Below, one piece after another: positions 16,837-26,670 of a stretch of 64,000 bases of DNA (position 1 is its first letter; each line of letters starts with the position of its first letter). This DNA comes from CBDATG01 sp965200145. GTDB lineage: Bacteria; Chloroflexota; Dehalococcoidia; Lucifugimonadales; Lucifugimonadaceae. Location: NCBI GenBank assembly GCA_965200145.1, contig CBDATG010000002.1, forward strand, positions 1,302,001 to 1,366,000, given 5' to 3'. The position numbers and the translations under genes were made by a program. The notes below the pieces were generated by a model. It saw nothing but the letters and a program-made list of their open reading frames with translations. It searched no databases and was not told the DNA's origin.

Positions 16837-16960
16837 TTTACAGGGATGGGCAGGATGGAAAAAACGCATACGCCGCGCAAACATAACTCGCATGTCGCTA
16901 GACAACGCCTGCCAACCCACACTCACCCTATCCTGAACATCCTGCGTATCCTTGTTAAAC
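16837..16960. repeat. palindromic AGGAT-box repeat, copy 2
   Basis: The left arm (TTTACAGGGATGGGCAGGAT) begins directly after the CAP-protein stop codon. The right arm, with ATCCT boxes, occupies 16928-16960. The roughly 70-base interior differs from the other copies. The position directly after a stop suggests a terminator-like or mRNA-3'-end role. Confidence 0.7.
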
Positions 16961-17269
16961 CCCCGCAACACTTGGAACCTAGTTGATAGAGTCGTGCAAC
17001 TCGCGTTGCGCTGAGCAACCAGACACGGCCGCTCGGTCTTGGCCAGATTCTGATGGCAGTCGTCGGATCCGGCCGAGTCTCGGACATGTCTACATCAAGA
17101 CAGTCTGGACATCCAAGATTCCAGCTGTACGTTAAGGTGACCCACTCTCGGTTTTTGCTTCTCTTACCTCTGAGCAAACCGTACGTGGTCAACCGATCCG
17201 TGGGACTAAACAACATCGCGTTACGCTAGACTTGAAACTACCGATCACTCAACCAAGAGCACACCCGAC
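16961..17269. other. 309-base intergenic stretch, nothing recognised
   Basis: I see no convincing gene, tRNA or hairpin here. The stretch precedes the enolase-superfamily gene and presumably holds its promoter; no strong -35/-10 pair stands out. Confidence 0.4.
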
Positions 17270-18466
17270 ATGCACATAACCGACATCCGACTGCGACACC
17301 TTACTGGACACATGCCCGTTGACGGGCCATTCTTCGAGGATCGGTTGCTGCAACCTACTGACATCTACGACGAGTTCCGGGTCGGCGGGGACATCCATCC
17401 GCGTGGGCAACAACTTGACTCTGGTACCTTCGAGGTTCAGCAGGTCTTCGTCCAAATCGATACCGACGCGGGCGTATCTGGCATCTGCGGTGGCATGTTC
17501 CCAGGTGTTCCTTGGCACGTTTGGCAGCTGCGCGATCTGTTGATCGGGCGCGACCCGTTGGCGACCGAGTTCCTGTGGGACATCATGCACCGGACATCGG
17601 TGCACGGCAGGCAGGGCGAGCCAATGATGGCAATCTCGGTAATCGACAATGCGCTTTGGGACCTGAAAGGTAAATGGCTCAGCAAACCAGTGCATATGCT
17701 GATCGGCGGTCCATGTCGTAAGTCCATGCCCGCCTACGCATCAATGCTTGGTCACAACGTTACCGACAAGGGGCTCGTGCGCGAGCGTGCGGCGATGGTG
17801 GCGGAGATGGGCTTTACCGCGCAGAAGTGGTTCTTCCGACACGGACCAATGTCAGGACACGACGGCTTCAAGGCTGATGTCCAGATGGTCAAGACACTGC
17901 GCGAGACCGTCGGTGAAGGCATCGACATCATGCTCGACTGCTGGCAATCTATGGATGTCAACTACGCGATCAAGCTGGCAACCGCTATCGAGGAGTACGC
18001 ACCTCGCTGGTTGGAAGAGGTTGCGATGCCAGACAGGATCGACTCCTATCGGAAGGTGCGAGAGAAGACGAGCATCCCGATTTCCGGTGCCGAGCACGAG
18101 TACACACGCTGGGGATTCAAGCGTTTCATGGATGCGGAAGCGGTTGATATCATCCAACCAGACCTGAACTGGGCGGGCGGACTGTCAGAGGTTCTCAAGA
18201 TATCGGCGATGGCCACGGCGTATGACCTGATCACGATCGCGCACCAGGGAGTCTCGCCTGTCGGCATGGCGTGGTCTGCCGCACAGTCCCCGATTCACAC
18301 ACCTTACGTCGAGATGCTCCTGAAGCACGCTGCGTTGGGTTACTGGTTCGATGCCAACAGCGGACCGATACTCAACGATGGCATGCTCACAGTGTCGGAC
18401 GAGCCAGGATTCGGCTACGTGATCGACGAGGACAAAGTCGAATCGGAGACCGAGCTTCGTTTCTAG
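17270..18466 (+). CDS. enolase-superfamily dehydratase, L-rhamnonate dehydratase-like
   Basis: The 398-residue protein belongs to the mandelate racemase/muconate lactonizing enzyme group. QKWFFRHGPMSGHDG resembles the KMPTHWGPxDG loop of rhamnonate dehydratase. IMLDCWQSMDVNYAIKLA carries the first metal-ligand Asp, WLEEVAMPD the second (Glu), and GAEHEYTRWGF the third. IAHQGVSPVG holds a likely catalytic His. These enzymes remove water from acid sugars. The real substrate may differ, since the family is broad. It is convergent with a sulfatase-fold gene, and together they suggest use of acidic or sulfated sugars. Confidence 0.84.
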   Translation: MHITDIRLRHLTGHMPVDGPFFEDRLLQPTDIYDEFRVGGDIHPRGQQLDSGTFEVQQVFVQIDTDAGVSGICGGMFPGVPWHVWQLRDLLIGRDPLATEFLWDIMHRTSVHGRQGEPMMAISVIDNALWDLKGKWLSKPVHMLIGGPCRKSMPAYASMLGHNVTDKGLVRERAAMVAEMGFTAQKWFFRHGPMSGHDGFKADVQMVKTLRETVGEGIDIMLDCWQSMDVNYAIKLATAIEEYAPRWLEEVAMPDRIDSYRKVREKTSIPISGAEHEYTRWGFKRFMDAEAVDIIQPDLNWAGGLSEVLKISAMATAYDLITIAHQGVSPVGMAWSAAQSPIHTPYVEMLLKHAALGYWFDANSGPILNDGMLTVSDEPGFGYVIDEDKVESETELRF

Positions 18467-18584
18467 TATCCGGCGGCCAGCAGGCTTTAAACCCGACCGA
18501 GTGGCGACGCCTCAGGCGCGCAGAAGAGTTGCGATGTCGGCGACCTTAACAGGACAGGCGCAGATCACCATCGGCAAACTTCAC

Positions 18585-19979
18585 CTATAGCTTTAGCTCT
18601 AGGCGAGAATCGATCAAGCGTTGCGGCGTGTTCGTGTCGCGCATGAACTTCAGCATCAGTTGATGCAATTCGTTCGCAGTGTCAGTCTCGGACGCGATGA
18701 TGTTGGACTGCTGTCGCGGGTCCCGTCTTAGGTCAAACAGCTCCGACTTTCCCTCATCCATCGTGTACAGCAACGAGTACCCACCGCTCGTAACCGTTGT
18801 CACCAGCGACGATGACATGCGCCGCGCGAAGTTGTCAACCGACCGGATGCGGTCATCCGGGTTCGCGAATGGCACAGTCGATATCGCGAAGTCGCGCGCC
18901 GACTCGTGTTTTGCATCATTCATCGCGGGGAGCAGAGACTGCCCTTGAACCTGATCAGGTTGCGACTTGCCCATGATATCGAGAACCGTCGGCATAACAT
19001 CCAGCGCGGCAGTGAAACCGTCATACGCTCCCGATTGCACTCCCGGAACATGGATGATCAACGGAATATGCACCAACTCCTCGTACAGAGGCGAGAAGTC
19101 CCAGATCGAGTCGGAGTCGCCGTGGTTGTATAACGAACCGTCGGGCTTTTTCCCGAAGTGCATCTTCCCGAGCAACCCGCCGTGTTCACCGAAGTAGAAG
19201 CCGTGGTCCGTCGTGAAGATGATAGCGGTATCGTTCTCGATCCCCATATTCTGGACCTTGCGTAACAGGTAGCCGATCCAAGTGTCAACCATGGTGATCT
19301 CGCCCTTGTAGCACGCGAACGCCGTCTCAACATCTTGTGCAGTGAGATGATCAGTCTCGTGCCAAGCCGCATAGGGCGGCTGGACGATGGTCCCGTCATA
19401 ATCCGGGTCGTACAGCTCGGCGTAGTACGCGGGAGGATCCCACGGCTCGTGCGGATCCCATGTGTCGACGTATAAGAAAAACTCCTCTTTGTAGTGCTTC
19501 TCAAGCCAGTCGCCCGCTTGCGTCATCGTCCTGGCCACGCAGCGGTCAGATTCCTTGCGCCAATCCGCTACGATGTCGCGCGATTCGTGGTTGCCGATCT
19601 GTGCGACTCGGGTGACGGAACCTTCCTGTCCGAGCACTGTGTAGTAGGTCTGGAAGCCTCGGTCGTAGTTCATCCCGCCGCGCGTGTAGAACGGCGTGTC
19701 AACGACCGCCGCGGTGTGAACTCCCTGCTCGCCGAGGATCTGCGCTAACGTCGTGGCATTGTCTGGTAAAGGTTCCCATCCCATGTATGACATGGTCCAC
19801 TGCCCGGTGTGATGGTCTGCCCGTGTCGGCATGGTCGGGAATCCGCACGCGTAGTGGTTATCGAATCTGGTGCCGCGTGCCGCGAGCGCGTCTAGTACCG
19901 GCGTCTTGATCGTGCCGTTGCCGTACGCACCGAGCTGATCACGCCGGAAGGTATCTGCGACTATCCAAATGACGTTCAT
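18585..19979 (-). CDS. sulfatase-fold enzyme with Thr at the formylglycine site
   Basis: The 464-residue protein has the alkaline-phosphatase/sulfatase fold: NVIWIVADTFRRDQLGAYG with N-terminal metal ligands, FTTDHGFYFGEHGGLLGK with the DH pair, and ALDVMPTVLDIMG. The catalytic C/S-x-P-x-R motif reads T49-M-P-T-R53, so the residue normally oxidised to formylglycine is Thr. Thr nucleophiles occur in phosphodiesterases of the same superfamily, so hydrolysis of a phosphate or phosphonate ester is as plausible as sulfate release. I chose ATG at 19979 after a GGAGA site. There is no signal peptide, so the protein is probably cytoplasmic. Confidence 0.82.
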   Translation of the reverse strand: MNVIWIVADTFRRDQLGAYGNGTIKTPVLDALAARGTRFDNHYACGFPTMPTRADHHTGQWTMSYMGWEPLPDNATTLAQILGEQGVHTAAVVDTPFYTRGGMNYDRGFQTYYTVLGQEGSVTRVAQIGNHESRDIVADWRKESDRCVARTMTQAGDWLEKHYKEEFFLYVDTWDPHEPWDPPAYYAELYDPDYDGTIVQPPYAAWHETDHLTAQDVETAFACYKGEITMVDTWIGYLLRKVQNMGIENDTAIIFTTDHGFYFGEHGGLLGKMHFGKKPDGSLYNHGDSDSIWDFSPLYEELVHIPLIIHVPGVQSGAYDGFTAALDVMPTVLDIMGKSQPDQVQGQSLLPAMNDAKHESARDFAISTVPFANPDDRIRSVDNFARRMSSSLVTTVTSGGYSLLYTMDEGKSELFDLRRDPRQQSNIIASETDTANELHQLMLKFMRDTNTPQRLIDSRLELKL

Positions 19980-20083
19980 GGGTATTCTCCGTAGAAGATA
20001 GAGTCTGTCGCTCGCTAATGTTACTCGGAAATGTCGTTGCACCATGCAACCCACTCAGTCCGTCATCCTACGCGTGCGCCCCA

Positions 20084-20491
20084 TCACGGACCCGCAAACC
20101 CACGGATGCGGTCGGCTAGATCAATTGCGTACCTGGCGTGGGCTCGCACTTCATGTTCATCCAATACGATTCGGTAGAAGTTCCTATGAAGCATGTATAC
20201 ACGGGCGAACGAGAATAGAAGTTGGCTGTCGCCAGTTTCACCGATCAACCAGTCGACTATCTCGCCGAAGTCCCGGTTCGACCAATGCCTCAACCCATTT
20301 CGCTCTGCGATCGCCTGCAACATGTGAGCAACAGCACCCCAGTACGCTTCCGACGCGATTATGAAATCACTAACCATTAGGGATGCATCGGCCGAGGCGC
20401 GTAAACTTTCTGAAGCGTCAAGATGCTCCTCACGCGTTGCCCGGCGCTCATTAAACGGGTCGCTCAAGTGCCCGTCACCAGCGGAAGACAT
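20084..20491 (-). CDS. PaREP1/HEPN-like small helical protein
   Basis: This 135-residue, mostly helical protein has SDFIIASEAYWGAVAHMLQA followed by IAERNGLRHWSNRDFGEIVDWL, a pattern typical of PaREP1-like HEPN-fold proteins. RVYMLH fits an R-x4-H motif, which in active HEPN RNases forms the catalytic site. The start is uncertain: ATG at 20491 is used, with GTG at 20530 as the alternative. It follows a related gene in the same orientation, and the two probably arose by duplication. It could be part of a HEPN-type toxin system, but no nucleotidyltransferase partner is present. Confidence 0.55.
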   Translation of the reverse strand: MSSAGDGHLSDPFNERRATREEHLDASESLRASADASLMVSDFIIASEAYWGAVAHMLQAIAERNGLRHWSNRDFGEIVDWLIGETGDSQLLFSFARVYMLHRNFYRIVLDEHEVRAHARYAIDLADRIRGFAGP

Positions 20492-20535
20492 TGTTAATAA
20501 CCCGAAGCCCTGTCCGTGACTTGCGCCCACGTGGT

Positions 20536-20910
20536 CTACGGATCGAGGCGGAAACCCTCAATCAGTGTGCCAACCGCTCGTGCGTATGCTCCGACCATAC
20601 GCTCTGAGCAAAGCTCCCCGCGATCGACCGCGTTCTCCGCAAGCATTATCGCGGAGACGAACCCATCGTACAGCGGGTCTTCGTCGATATTCACCGACAT
20701 CTCTTGGCGGCGGGACGCGGCAATGTCCTCGTAGTACCTTCGCAGATCAGGCTCCCAGCCGCGCTCGTTGGAATACGCCTCCATCGCGTTGGCTGCTGCC
20801 TCCCAAATTCGACGGGAGGCACCGATCAGGTCGCCGCATTCCAATCTATCTAGGCCCATGGCATAAATACGTTCTGCTTCAGACGATGGTTGTACGGCGC
20901 GGGTAGTCAT
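20536..20910 (-). CDS. PaREP1/HEPN-like small helical protein, paralog
   Basis: This 124-residue protein begins MTTRAVQPSSEAERIYAMGL and has the same core pattern as its neighbour (DLIGASRRIWEAAANAMEAY then SNERGWEPDLRRYYEDIA). The R-x4-6-H RNase signature is not evident, so it may be a non-catalytic helical partner. The ATG at 20910 is chosen because the upstream in-frame extension is unlike the family. It lies 45 bases before its paralog and 139 bases after the mfd stop on the same strand. Confidence 0.52.
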   Translation of the reverse strand: MTTRAVQPSSEAERIYAMGLDRLECGDLIGASRRIWEAAANAMEAYSNERGWEPDLRRYYEDIAASRRQEMSVNIDEDPLYDGFVSAIMLAENAVDRGELCSERMVGAYARAVGTLIEGFRLDP

Positions 20911-21049
20911 GACACTGATTGTAGCGCGGGAATCACTCGGAGCCGTCAATGCTACAACGGACCGTCTAGTTTCACATCTCGGGCAGTCACCGAGCTGCAC
21001 GACCATGATTCCTTTGGCGATTCACGCGTCAACTAATTTCATGGCTTCG

Positions 21050-24000
21050 TCAACCACCGACCAGTGCCATCACGCGCTGTTTGAATCCTTCAATCAGCTC
21101 CAGTGTTGCCTCGATCTCGTCTATCCACTCCTCGGGGTCGTCGTCTTGGTCGATAGAAATGCGTATCTGGGTGTTACCGACGCTAGCGTTCGGCCCTAGA
21201 GTTCGTTGCAAGATCGGCTTGGCATCACCCACCGGCGCGTCAAGCGTCAATGTAGCACGGTCGCCAGTTACCCGAACCGCGACGACACCAGCAGCGCGCG
21301 CGAGCAACCTGATTCGTGCAGCAGCTACCGTGTACTCGAAGTTTCGCGGTACCGGGCCGTAACGGTCCCGAAGCTCTGATCTGATGGAATCGAGGTCTCG
21401 ACTGGAACGTGCCCAGGCAACACGTTGGTACACGGCAAGGCGTTGCGCCAGGTCCTCGATGTACTCGCGAGGTATGCGATCGTCAAGGCTCAAGTACACA
21501 TCAACCCGTACCGGGTCTTCTAGCGCTGCCGCCACGGATTCCTCAACATCCGTAACGCCTTCTGGGGTATCTGGGCGTCCGTTACGCGACTGTTGCAATC
21601 TGATCGCCTTGAGACGCTCAACCGCTTGCGATAGCAGCTTGGTGTACATGTGCAACCCAACAGCCGCCACATGGCCATGCTGTTCAGCACCAATCACGTT
21701 TCCCATTCCGCGAATCTCCAAGTCGCGCATGGCTATCTTGTATCCGGCACCGAGGTCTGATGCCGCTAGAATCGTGTTCAGCCTCGCGTCGGCCGCTTCG
21801 GTCAGCGACTTGTGCGGCTCGATGAGGAGGTAAGCGAATGCCTGACGGGCACTCCTACCGACCCGTCCGCGAATGTGATGCAGCTGCGCCAACCCGAACT
21901 TGTCGGCGTTGTCCACGATCAGTGTGTTCACGTTCGGCATATCAATCCCGGCCTCAACGATCGTCGTGCATATCAGCACATCCGCCTCGCGACTGTCGAA
22001 ACTCGACACCACATGTTCCAGATCGTTTTCATGCATCTGGCCATGCCCGACTAGGAATTTAGCTTCTGGCACCAACTTCCGCAATCGCCGATGGATGCGT
22101 TCAATGCTCTTGACACGGTTGTGCAGGAAGAATGCCTGCCCGCCACGATCCAACTCCCGTAGTATGGCCTCACGGATTAGGCTGTCACTGCGCTCGGAGA
22201 CGAAAGTCCGGACAGGACGCCGCTCCTCAGGTGGCGTCGCGATATTCGACATGTCCCTGATCCCTGCGAGCGACATGTACAGGGTGCGCGGTATGGGAGT
22301 CGCAGAAAGTGTTAGCACATCAACCTGGGCGCGTAGCTGCTTCAGATGCTCCTTGTGCTGAACTCCAAACTTCTGCTCCTCGTCGATGATCGCCAAACCC
22401 AAGTTCTTGAATTGAACATCGCGCTGTATCAGCCTATGTGTTCCGATCACAATGTCCAGGGTGCCATCCGCGAGACGTTCAACCGCGCGTCGTTGCTCCT
22501 GCGGAGACTTGAACCGTGACAAGGTGTCGATAGTCACTGGATACGGTCCCAGCCTATCCCTGAATGTCTGTGTGTGCTGTTGGGCCAGCAACGTAGTAGG
22601 CACTAACACTGCAACCTGTCTGCCGCTCTGCACCGCTTTGAAGGCAGCGCGCACTGCAACCTCCGTTTTGCCGAAGCCGACATCGCCGCAGATTATCCTG
22701 TCCATCGAATTTCCCGACTCCATGTCAGACTTGACAGCGTCTACGGCTTCCAGTTGATCACGCGTCTCGACGAACTGGAAGCTGTCTTCCAGGTTCTGTT
22801 GCCAAGGTGTATCCGGGTCCGATGCAATTCCCTGCAACAGCATGCGCCGGGCGTAGAGGTCAATCAGCTCTCCCGCAACTAATTCAGCGGCTCGTTTGGC
22901 CCGCTGGCGCGTCGTGTTCCATTCCTGAGTGCCCAACCTGGACAACCGCGGAGCTTGGTCGCCACCGCCTTGGTACAGCTGGATGCGGTCTATGTGCTCG
23001 GTCGGAAGATAAATCCGATCGCCACGTGCGAACTCCAATACTAGATGCTCTCGCGGGTCGCGCTTCCGCGGCTCTACATTCAGGAACTTGGCTATGCCGT
23101 GGTCCTCATGCACGACGAACGTCCCCGGAGTCAGGTTGTCAAGCTGCGTCTGCCGTCTTACAGCGCGTCGACGCGATTGAGCGCGGACCTTTGTGACACC
23201 GAACAACTCTCTGTCAGTTATCACAGCCACCCTCTTGCCATCATCGAACTCTAGCGAGAAACCCTCCGGCGCAAAGCCGTTCAGAATGATGACACGGACT
23301 GCATGGGATTCAAGAGTTTCTGAGTTGAATGCCGACGGTATGTCGGCGCTCAACAGCAGTTCGCGCAACCTTGCCGTGTGCCTCGAGATCGCTATGACGT
23401 TCGCTGAACCGCTCGCCAACGCATCGCCTATGCGCTCAACAGGCTGATCGGTGGAGACTGGATCAGCTTCGTCGTCTCGATCGTCTTGCATCGAAAAACT
23501 CTCTGGCATGAAGATAGGCGTCGCCGGTAACGGTTGACTGTCTCCCAGGTCGTCTGCGTCGATTCCGAACGGGCTCAGTTCTGCCCGGCGTTGCATCGAC
23601 TCGATTCCGTAAAGCGCGTCGTTCCATGTCATTTGGGACAGTGGGAAGTTGCGCGGTATCTCTCCGCGTCGCTCCTTCAGGCTCCTGACCTGCTCCAAGC
23701 GGCGATCCAGACCCGCCGCGGCCTCACGCACCATGGCCGGCCTGCATGTCACCGCAACCGAGCCCTCTGGCATGTAATCGAAGACCGTCCCATGCTTCAG
23801 GAAGCCACCGTAGAAGGTTAGTCCTTCTGCGAGGTCACCAGTCGCCAGCAGAGACAGGTCCTCATGCATCCGCTCCACCGGCGCTTGTTGCAAGTCTTGC
23901 CAGTCGGTGTTGAGCCTTTCAGTAAGTGATTGGATGAGGTCAGGGTTGATGAGTTTGGGTAACGTCTCGCTGGCCGGTGGGACACGTACGCTGTTAACGC

Positions 24001-24793
24001 TTGAAACGGACCGCTGAGTCTGCGTGTCGAAAACGCGTACAGACTCGATCTCGTCGTCGAAGAGCTCAATCCTCAGAGGAGCGTCTGCGCCTACTGGGAA
24101 TATGTCAATGATTCCGCCTCGACGGCTCATTGCGCCGGGGTAATCGACCGCCGGCTCCATGGCGTATCCCGCCGCCGCCCATCGTCGGACTGTGCCATTG
24201 AGGTCGATCCGGTCTCCGACATTGAGCGTCTCTGACGCGGCATTGAAAACCTCCGGCTGGAGGGTCCGCTCCGCTGCAGCGTGGATCGAGGCCACTACAA
24301 TCGAGCGCGAAACGCCCTCCGGTGGATTCATTACCTTGTCGACGGCAGCAATTCGCATCTGCGCCGCATTCCGGTCAGGTTCGTATCGCTCCAGCGGCAC
24401 TCCCTCCGACTCGGCGAACAAGACCACCTGCGTTTGCGGGTCATCCGAAATCCAGACCTCAATCTGGTCCGCCATTCGCTGAGCATAGTCCGGGTTCGGA
24501 GCTACGACGATTACGGAAGTTGCGAACCGTTTGGAGATCCCGACGATGAAGCAGGCGTTTGAGGCATCGGGACATGTCGCGCGAATCGTCGACGGCCCGC
24601 GCCTCCAGCGGTGGGCGAATGGACGCAGAGCCTCCGACGCTGCTACCTGCGACAGCGTCTGTTGGAGGTATGTCTGCCCTGACATCTCAGCGCGCGAATC
24701 GCCCGCGCGTCCGAACTGGTCGGCGGGTGCTAACGTGATTCTAGCAGGGCATCGTTGAACCGAAGAGGACTCTGACTGGGTTAAAGCCGACAC
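21050..24793 (-). CDS. mfd: transcription-repair coupling factor Mfd
   Basis: Mfd displaces stalled RNA polymerase at DNA lesions and recruits UvrA. The 1247-residue protein has the N-terminal UvrB-homology region (residues 40-330), the RNA-polymerase-interacting domain (LTPGTFVVHEDHGIAKFLNV near 590), and a RecG-like motor. Walker A is CGDVGFGKTEVAVRAAF, the DEEQ box is IDEEQKFGVQHKEH, and TLSATPIPRTLYMSL follows; the C-terminal TRCF domain closes the protein. GTG at 24793 lies four bases after the rny stop, with AGGAC too close to be ideal. ATG at 24685 (MSGQTYLQQTL) matches the usual Mfd N-terminus better and may be the true start. Confidence 0.94.
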   Translation of the reverse strand: MSALTQSESSSVQRCPARITLAPADQFGRAGDSRAEMSGQTYLQQTLSQVAASEALRPFAHRWRRGPSTIRATCPDASNACFIVGISKRFATSVIVVAPNPDYAQRMADQIEVWISDDPQTQVVLFAESEGVPLERYEPDRNAAQMRIAAVDKVMNPPEGVSRSIVVASIHAAAERTLQPEVFNAASETLNVGDRIDLNGTVRRWAAAGYAMEPAVDYPGAMSRRGGIIDIFPVGADAPLRIELFDDEIESVRVFDTQTQRSVSSVNSVRVPPASETLPKLINPDLIQSLTERLNTDWQDLQQAPVERMHEDLSLLATGDLAEGLTFYGGFLKHGTVFDYMPEGSVAVTCRPAMVREAAAGLDRRLEQVRSLKERRGEIPRNFPLSQMTWNDALYGIESMQRRAELSPFGIDADDLGDSQPLPATPIFMPESFSMQDDRDDEADPVSTDQPVERIGDALASGSANVIAISRHTARLRELLLSADIPSAFNSETLESHAVRVIILNGFAPEGFSLEFDDGKRVAVITDRELFGVTKVRAQSRRRAVRRQTQLDNLTPGTFVVHEDHGIAKFLNVEPRKRDPREHLVLEFARGDRIYLPTEHIDRIQLYQGGGDQAPRLSRLGTQEWNTTRQRAKRAAELVAGELIDLYARRMLLQGIASDPDTPWQQNLEDSFQFVETRDQLEAVDAVKSDMESGNSMDRIICGDVGFGKTEVAVRAAFKAVQSGRQVAVLVPTTLLAQQHTQTFRDRLGPYPVTIDTLSRFKSPQEQRRAVERLADGTLDIVIGTHRLIQRDVQFKNLGLAIIDEEQKFGVQHKEHLKQLRAQVDVLTLSATPIPRTLYMSLAGIRDMSNIATPPEERRPVRTFVSERSDSLIREAILRELDRGGQAFFLHNRVKSIERIHRRLRKLVPEAKFLVGHGQMHENDLEHVVSSFDSREADVLICTTIVEAGIDMPNVNTLIVDNADKFGLAQLHHIRGRVGRSARQAFAYLLIEPHKSLTEAADARLNTILAASDLGAGYKIAMRDLEIRGMGNVIGAEQHGHVAAVGLHMYTKLLSQAVERLKAIRLQQSRNGRPDTPEGVTDVEESVAAALEDPVRVDVYLSLDDRIPREYIEDLAQRLAVYQRVAWARSSRDLDSIRSELRDRYGPVPRNFEYTVAAARIRLLARAAGVVAVRVTGDRATLTLDAPVGDAKPILQRTLGPNASVGNTQIRISIDQDDDPEEWIDEIEATLELIEGFKQRVMALVGG

Positions 24794-24796
24794 GTC

Positions 24797-26323
24797 CTAT
24801 TTGGCTACTGCCTCGGCGCGCGACTCGCGAATCACGACGACCTTGATCAGTCCTGGATATTGCAGACGCTGCTCAATGGCGTTAGCGATGTCCGCCGAGA
24901 GTGAACTTGCTTCAGCATCTCCGATCTTGTTCGGGTCAGCCATTACTCGTACCTCCCTGCCGGCTTGGATAGCGAAAACGCGTTGCACACCTTCGAAGCC
25001 CTTCGCGACTTCCTCGAGCTCCGCCAAGCGTTTCAGGTACGCCTCGTTGGTGTCACTTCTGGCACCGGGGCGCGCGGCACTGATGGCATCCGCTGCTCCT
25101 ACGATGAAGCTCGCTACTGATGTCATCTCGCGGTCGTGATGCTCGCGTATCGCCAGGACGATGTCGTCACGCAATCCGTGTTGCGCCGCCACGTCTGCAC
25201 CAATCTCAGCGTGCGGACCTTCAACTTCGTGCGTCAAAGCCTTGCCTATGTCGTGCAGGAATCCGGCCGTCTTGCAGATCTGGACGTTCGCTCCTATCTG
25301 ACCTGCCATGAGTCCAGCGAACTGCCCAACCTCTATCGAGTGTTGTAATACGTTCTCGCCGTAGGAGTATCTGAACTTCAGTCGTCCCATCAGCTTAACG
25401 ATCTCAGGACGCAGGCCCCGCACCCCTACCTCAAACATCGCAGCTTCGCCCGCCTTCCGTACAGCCTGGTCAACCTCGCGACGCGCGCGTCGCACCGTGT
25501 CCTCAATGCGTGCCGGCTGAATCCTGCCATCTTTGACGAGCCGCTCCAAAGCCACCCGCGCGACCTCGCGTCGCACTGGATCGAAGCATGAGATAGTTAC
25601 AGACTCGGGAGCATCGTCAACGATCAGATCAACCCCTGTGGTCGCTTGAATCGCCCGAATGTTGCGCCCTTCCCTGCCGATTAACCTGCCCTTCAACTCA
25701 TCGGAGGGTATCGGTATACTCGTCACAGATGCCTCTGCGACAACCTCGGATGCGTATCGTTGCATGGAGGCGGCCAGTAGCTCTCGCGCCCGTTCATCTG
25801 CATCCTGCTGGAACTGGATCTCAGCGTCTCGGTAACGCTTCTTGAACTCGAAGGCGTGCTCCTCCTCTACCCGCCGCTCAAGCATCTGGCGCGCGTCCTC
25901 GCGGTTGAGACCCGAAACGCGCTCTAGCTCCGCCGCGACACGCTCCCTCAAGTCCTTCTCTTGATGCGTCAACCGGTTGGAACGCTTGTCGAGCTCCGAC
26001 CTTTTCTGCTGCAACGATTCGGTTGACCGCTCGATCTTCCGTTGACGTTGCGATAAGTCTTTTCGATCTCTGTTGTGTTGTCTGGCCGCGTTCTTGCGGT
26101 CCTTCTCTATCTCCGATCGTATCTGTTGCGCCGCTTTCTGCGACTCTTGCAGTATCTCTCTGCTACGGTTACGTGCCTGCTCGATCTGCTGTTGCAACGC
26201 GTCCTCGGTGGCTTTGAACGCGCGTGAGTGGAGGCGATTGTGACCCCAATATCCAGCTACAAGTCCGACTAGGACGCCGCCAAACGACATCCCTGCAAGC
26301 ACGGCAAACCAAAAGGTGTCCAT
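24797..26323 (-). CDS. rny: ribonuclease Y
   Basis: RNase Y is a membrane-anchored endoribonuclease that initiates mRNA decay. The 508-residue protein has an N-terminal transmembrane helix (residues 5-25, FAVLAGMSFGGVLVGLVAGYW) and a long coiled coil to about 190. The KH domain has LKGRLIGREGRNIRAIQ. The HD domain has HSIEVGQFAGLMAGQIGA and AGFLHDIGKALTHEVEGPHA. ATG at 26323 follows AAGGAG by seven bases. mfd starts four bases after its stop, so the two genes share a message. Confidence 0.96.
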   Translation of the reverse strand: MDTFWFAVLAGMSFGGVLVGLVAGYWGHNRLHSRAFKATEDALQQQIEQARNRSREILQESQKAAQQIRSEIEKDRKNAARQHNRDRKDLSQRQRKIERSTESLQQKRSELDKRSNRLTHQEKDLRERVAAELERVSGLNREDARQMLERRVEEEHAFEFKKRYRDAEIQFQQDADERARELLAASMQRYASEVVAEASVTSIPIPSDELKGRLIGREGRNIRAIQATTGVDLIVDDAPESVTISCFDPVRREVARVALERLVKDGRIQPARIEDTVRRARREVDQAVRKAGEAAMFEVGVRGLRPEIVKLMGRLKFRYSYGENVLQHSIEVGQFAGLMAGQIGANVQICKTAGFLHDIGKALTHEVEGPHAEIGADVAAQHGLRDDIVLAIREHHDREMTSVASFIVGAADAISAARPGARSDTNEAYLKRLAELEEVAKGFEGVQRVFAIQAGREVRVMADPNKIGDAEASSLSADIANAIEQRLQYPGLIKVVVIRESRAEAVAK

Positions 26324-26670
26324 CCTGAGGCTCCTTCAATGTGCCGTGGAAAAGTGCGAGTGACCGCGTCGAGACGGTGGCCAGGTGGAACAAGCCGCGC
26401 GCCAAGTGTGCGACATTGAACAGCACAAGAAGCGCCATCATGTCAGACGTGGTGAATTGCACGCGGGTGTTCAACGTTGATTGGAACCGTGGGAGCGATC
26501 TGGAAAACAAGTCCATGTCCCATGTTACGCGATTCTGCGCCGCGAATAAAGCGCGTCTTTGTGCATAAACCCGTTAAACTGACCGATGAATGAGGCAAAC
26601 GCCGCACGTAAGTCAGCGAAATACCGCGAATTGACGGGGACTAAGCAATCTGTCCGATTTTGAAGGCTCG
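26324..26670. other. 347-base intergenic stretch upstream of rny
   Basis: The ribosome binding site of rny lies at its left edge and the moeB stop at its right. Short open frames exist, one with a hydrophobic stretch, but none has a good start signal. No RNA gene was recognised. Confidence 0.4.

Noticed and set aside
16923..17216. Open frame of 97 codons on the minus strand
   Set aside because: It overlaps the right arm of repeat copy 2, has no ribosome binding site and shows no familiar pattern.
22550..22566. CCTATCCCTG inside mfd, like the end of the palindromic repeats
   Set aside because: It is within a conserved coding region, has no facing arm and no other boxes.
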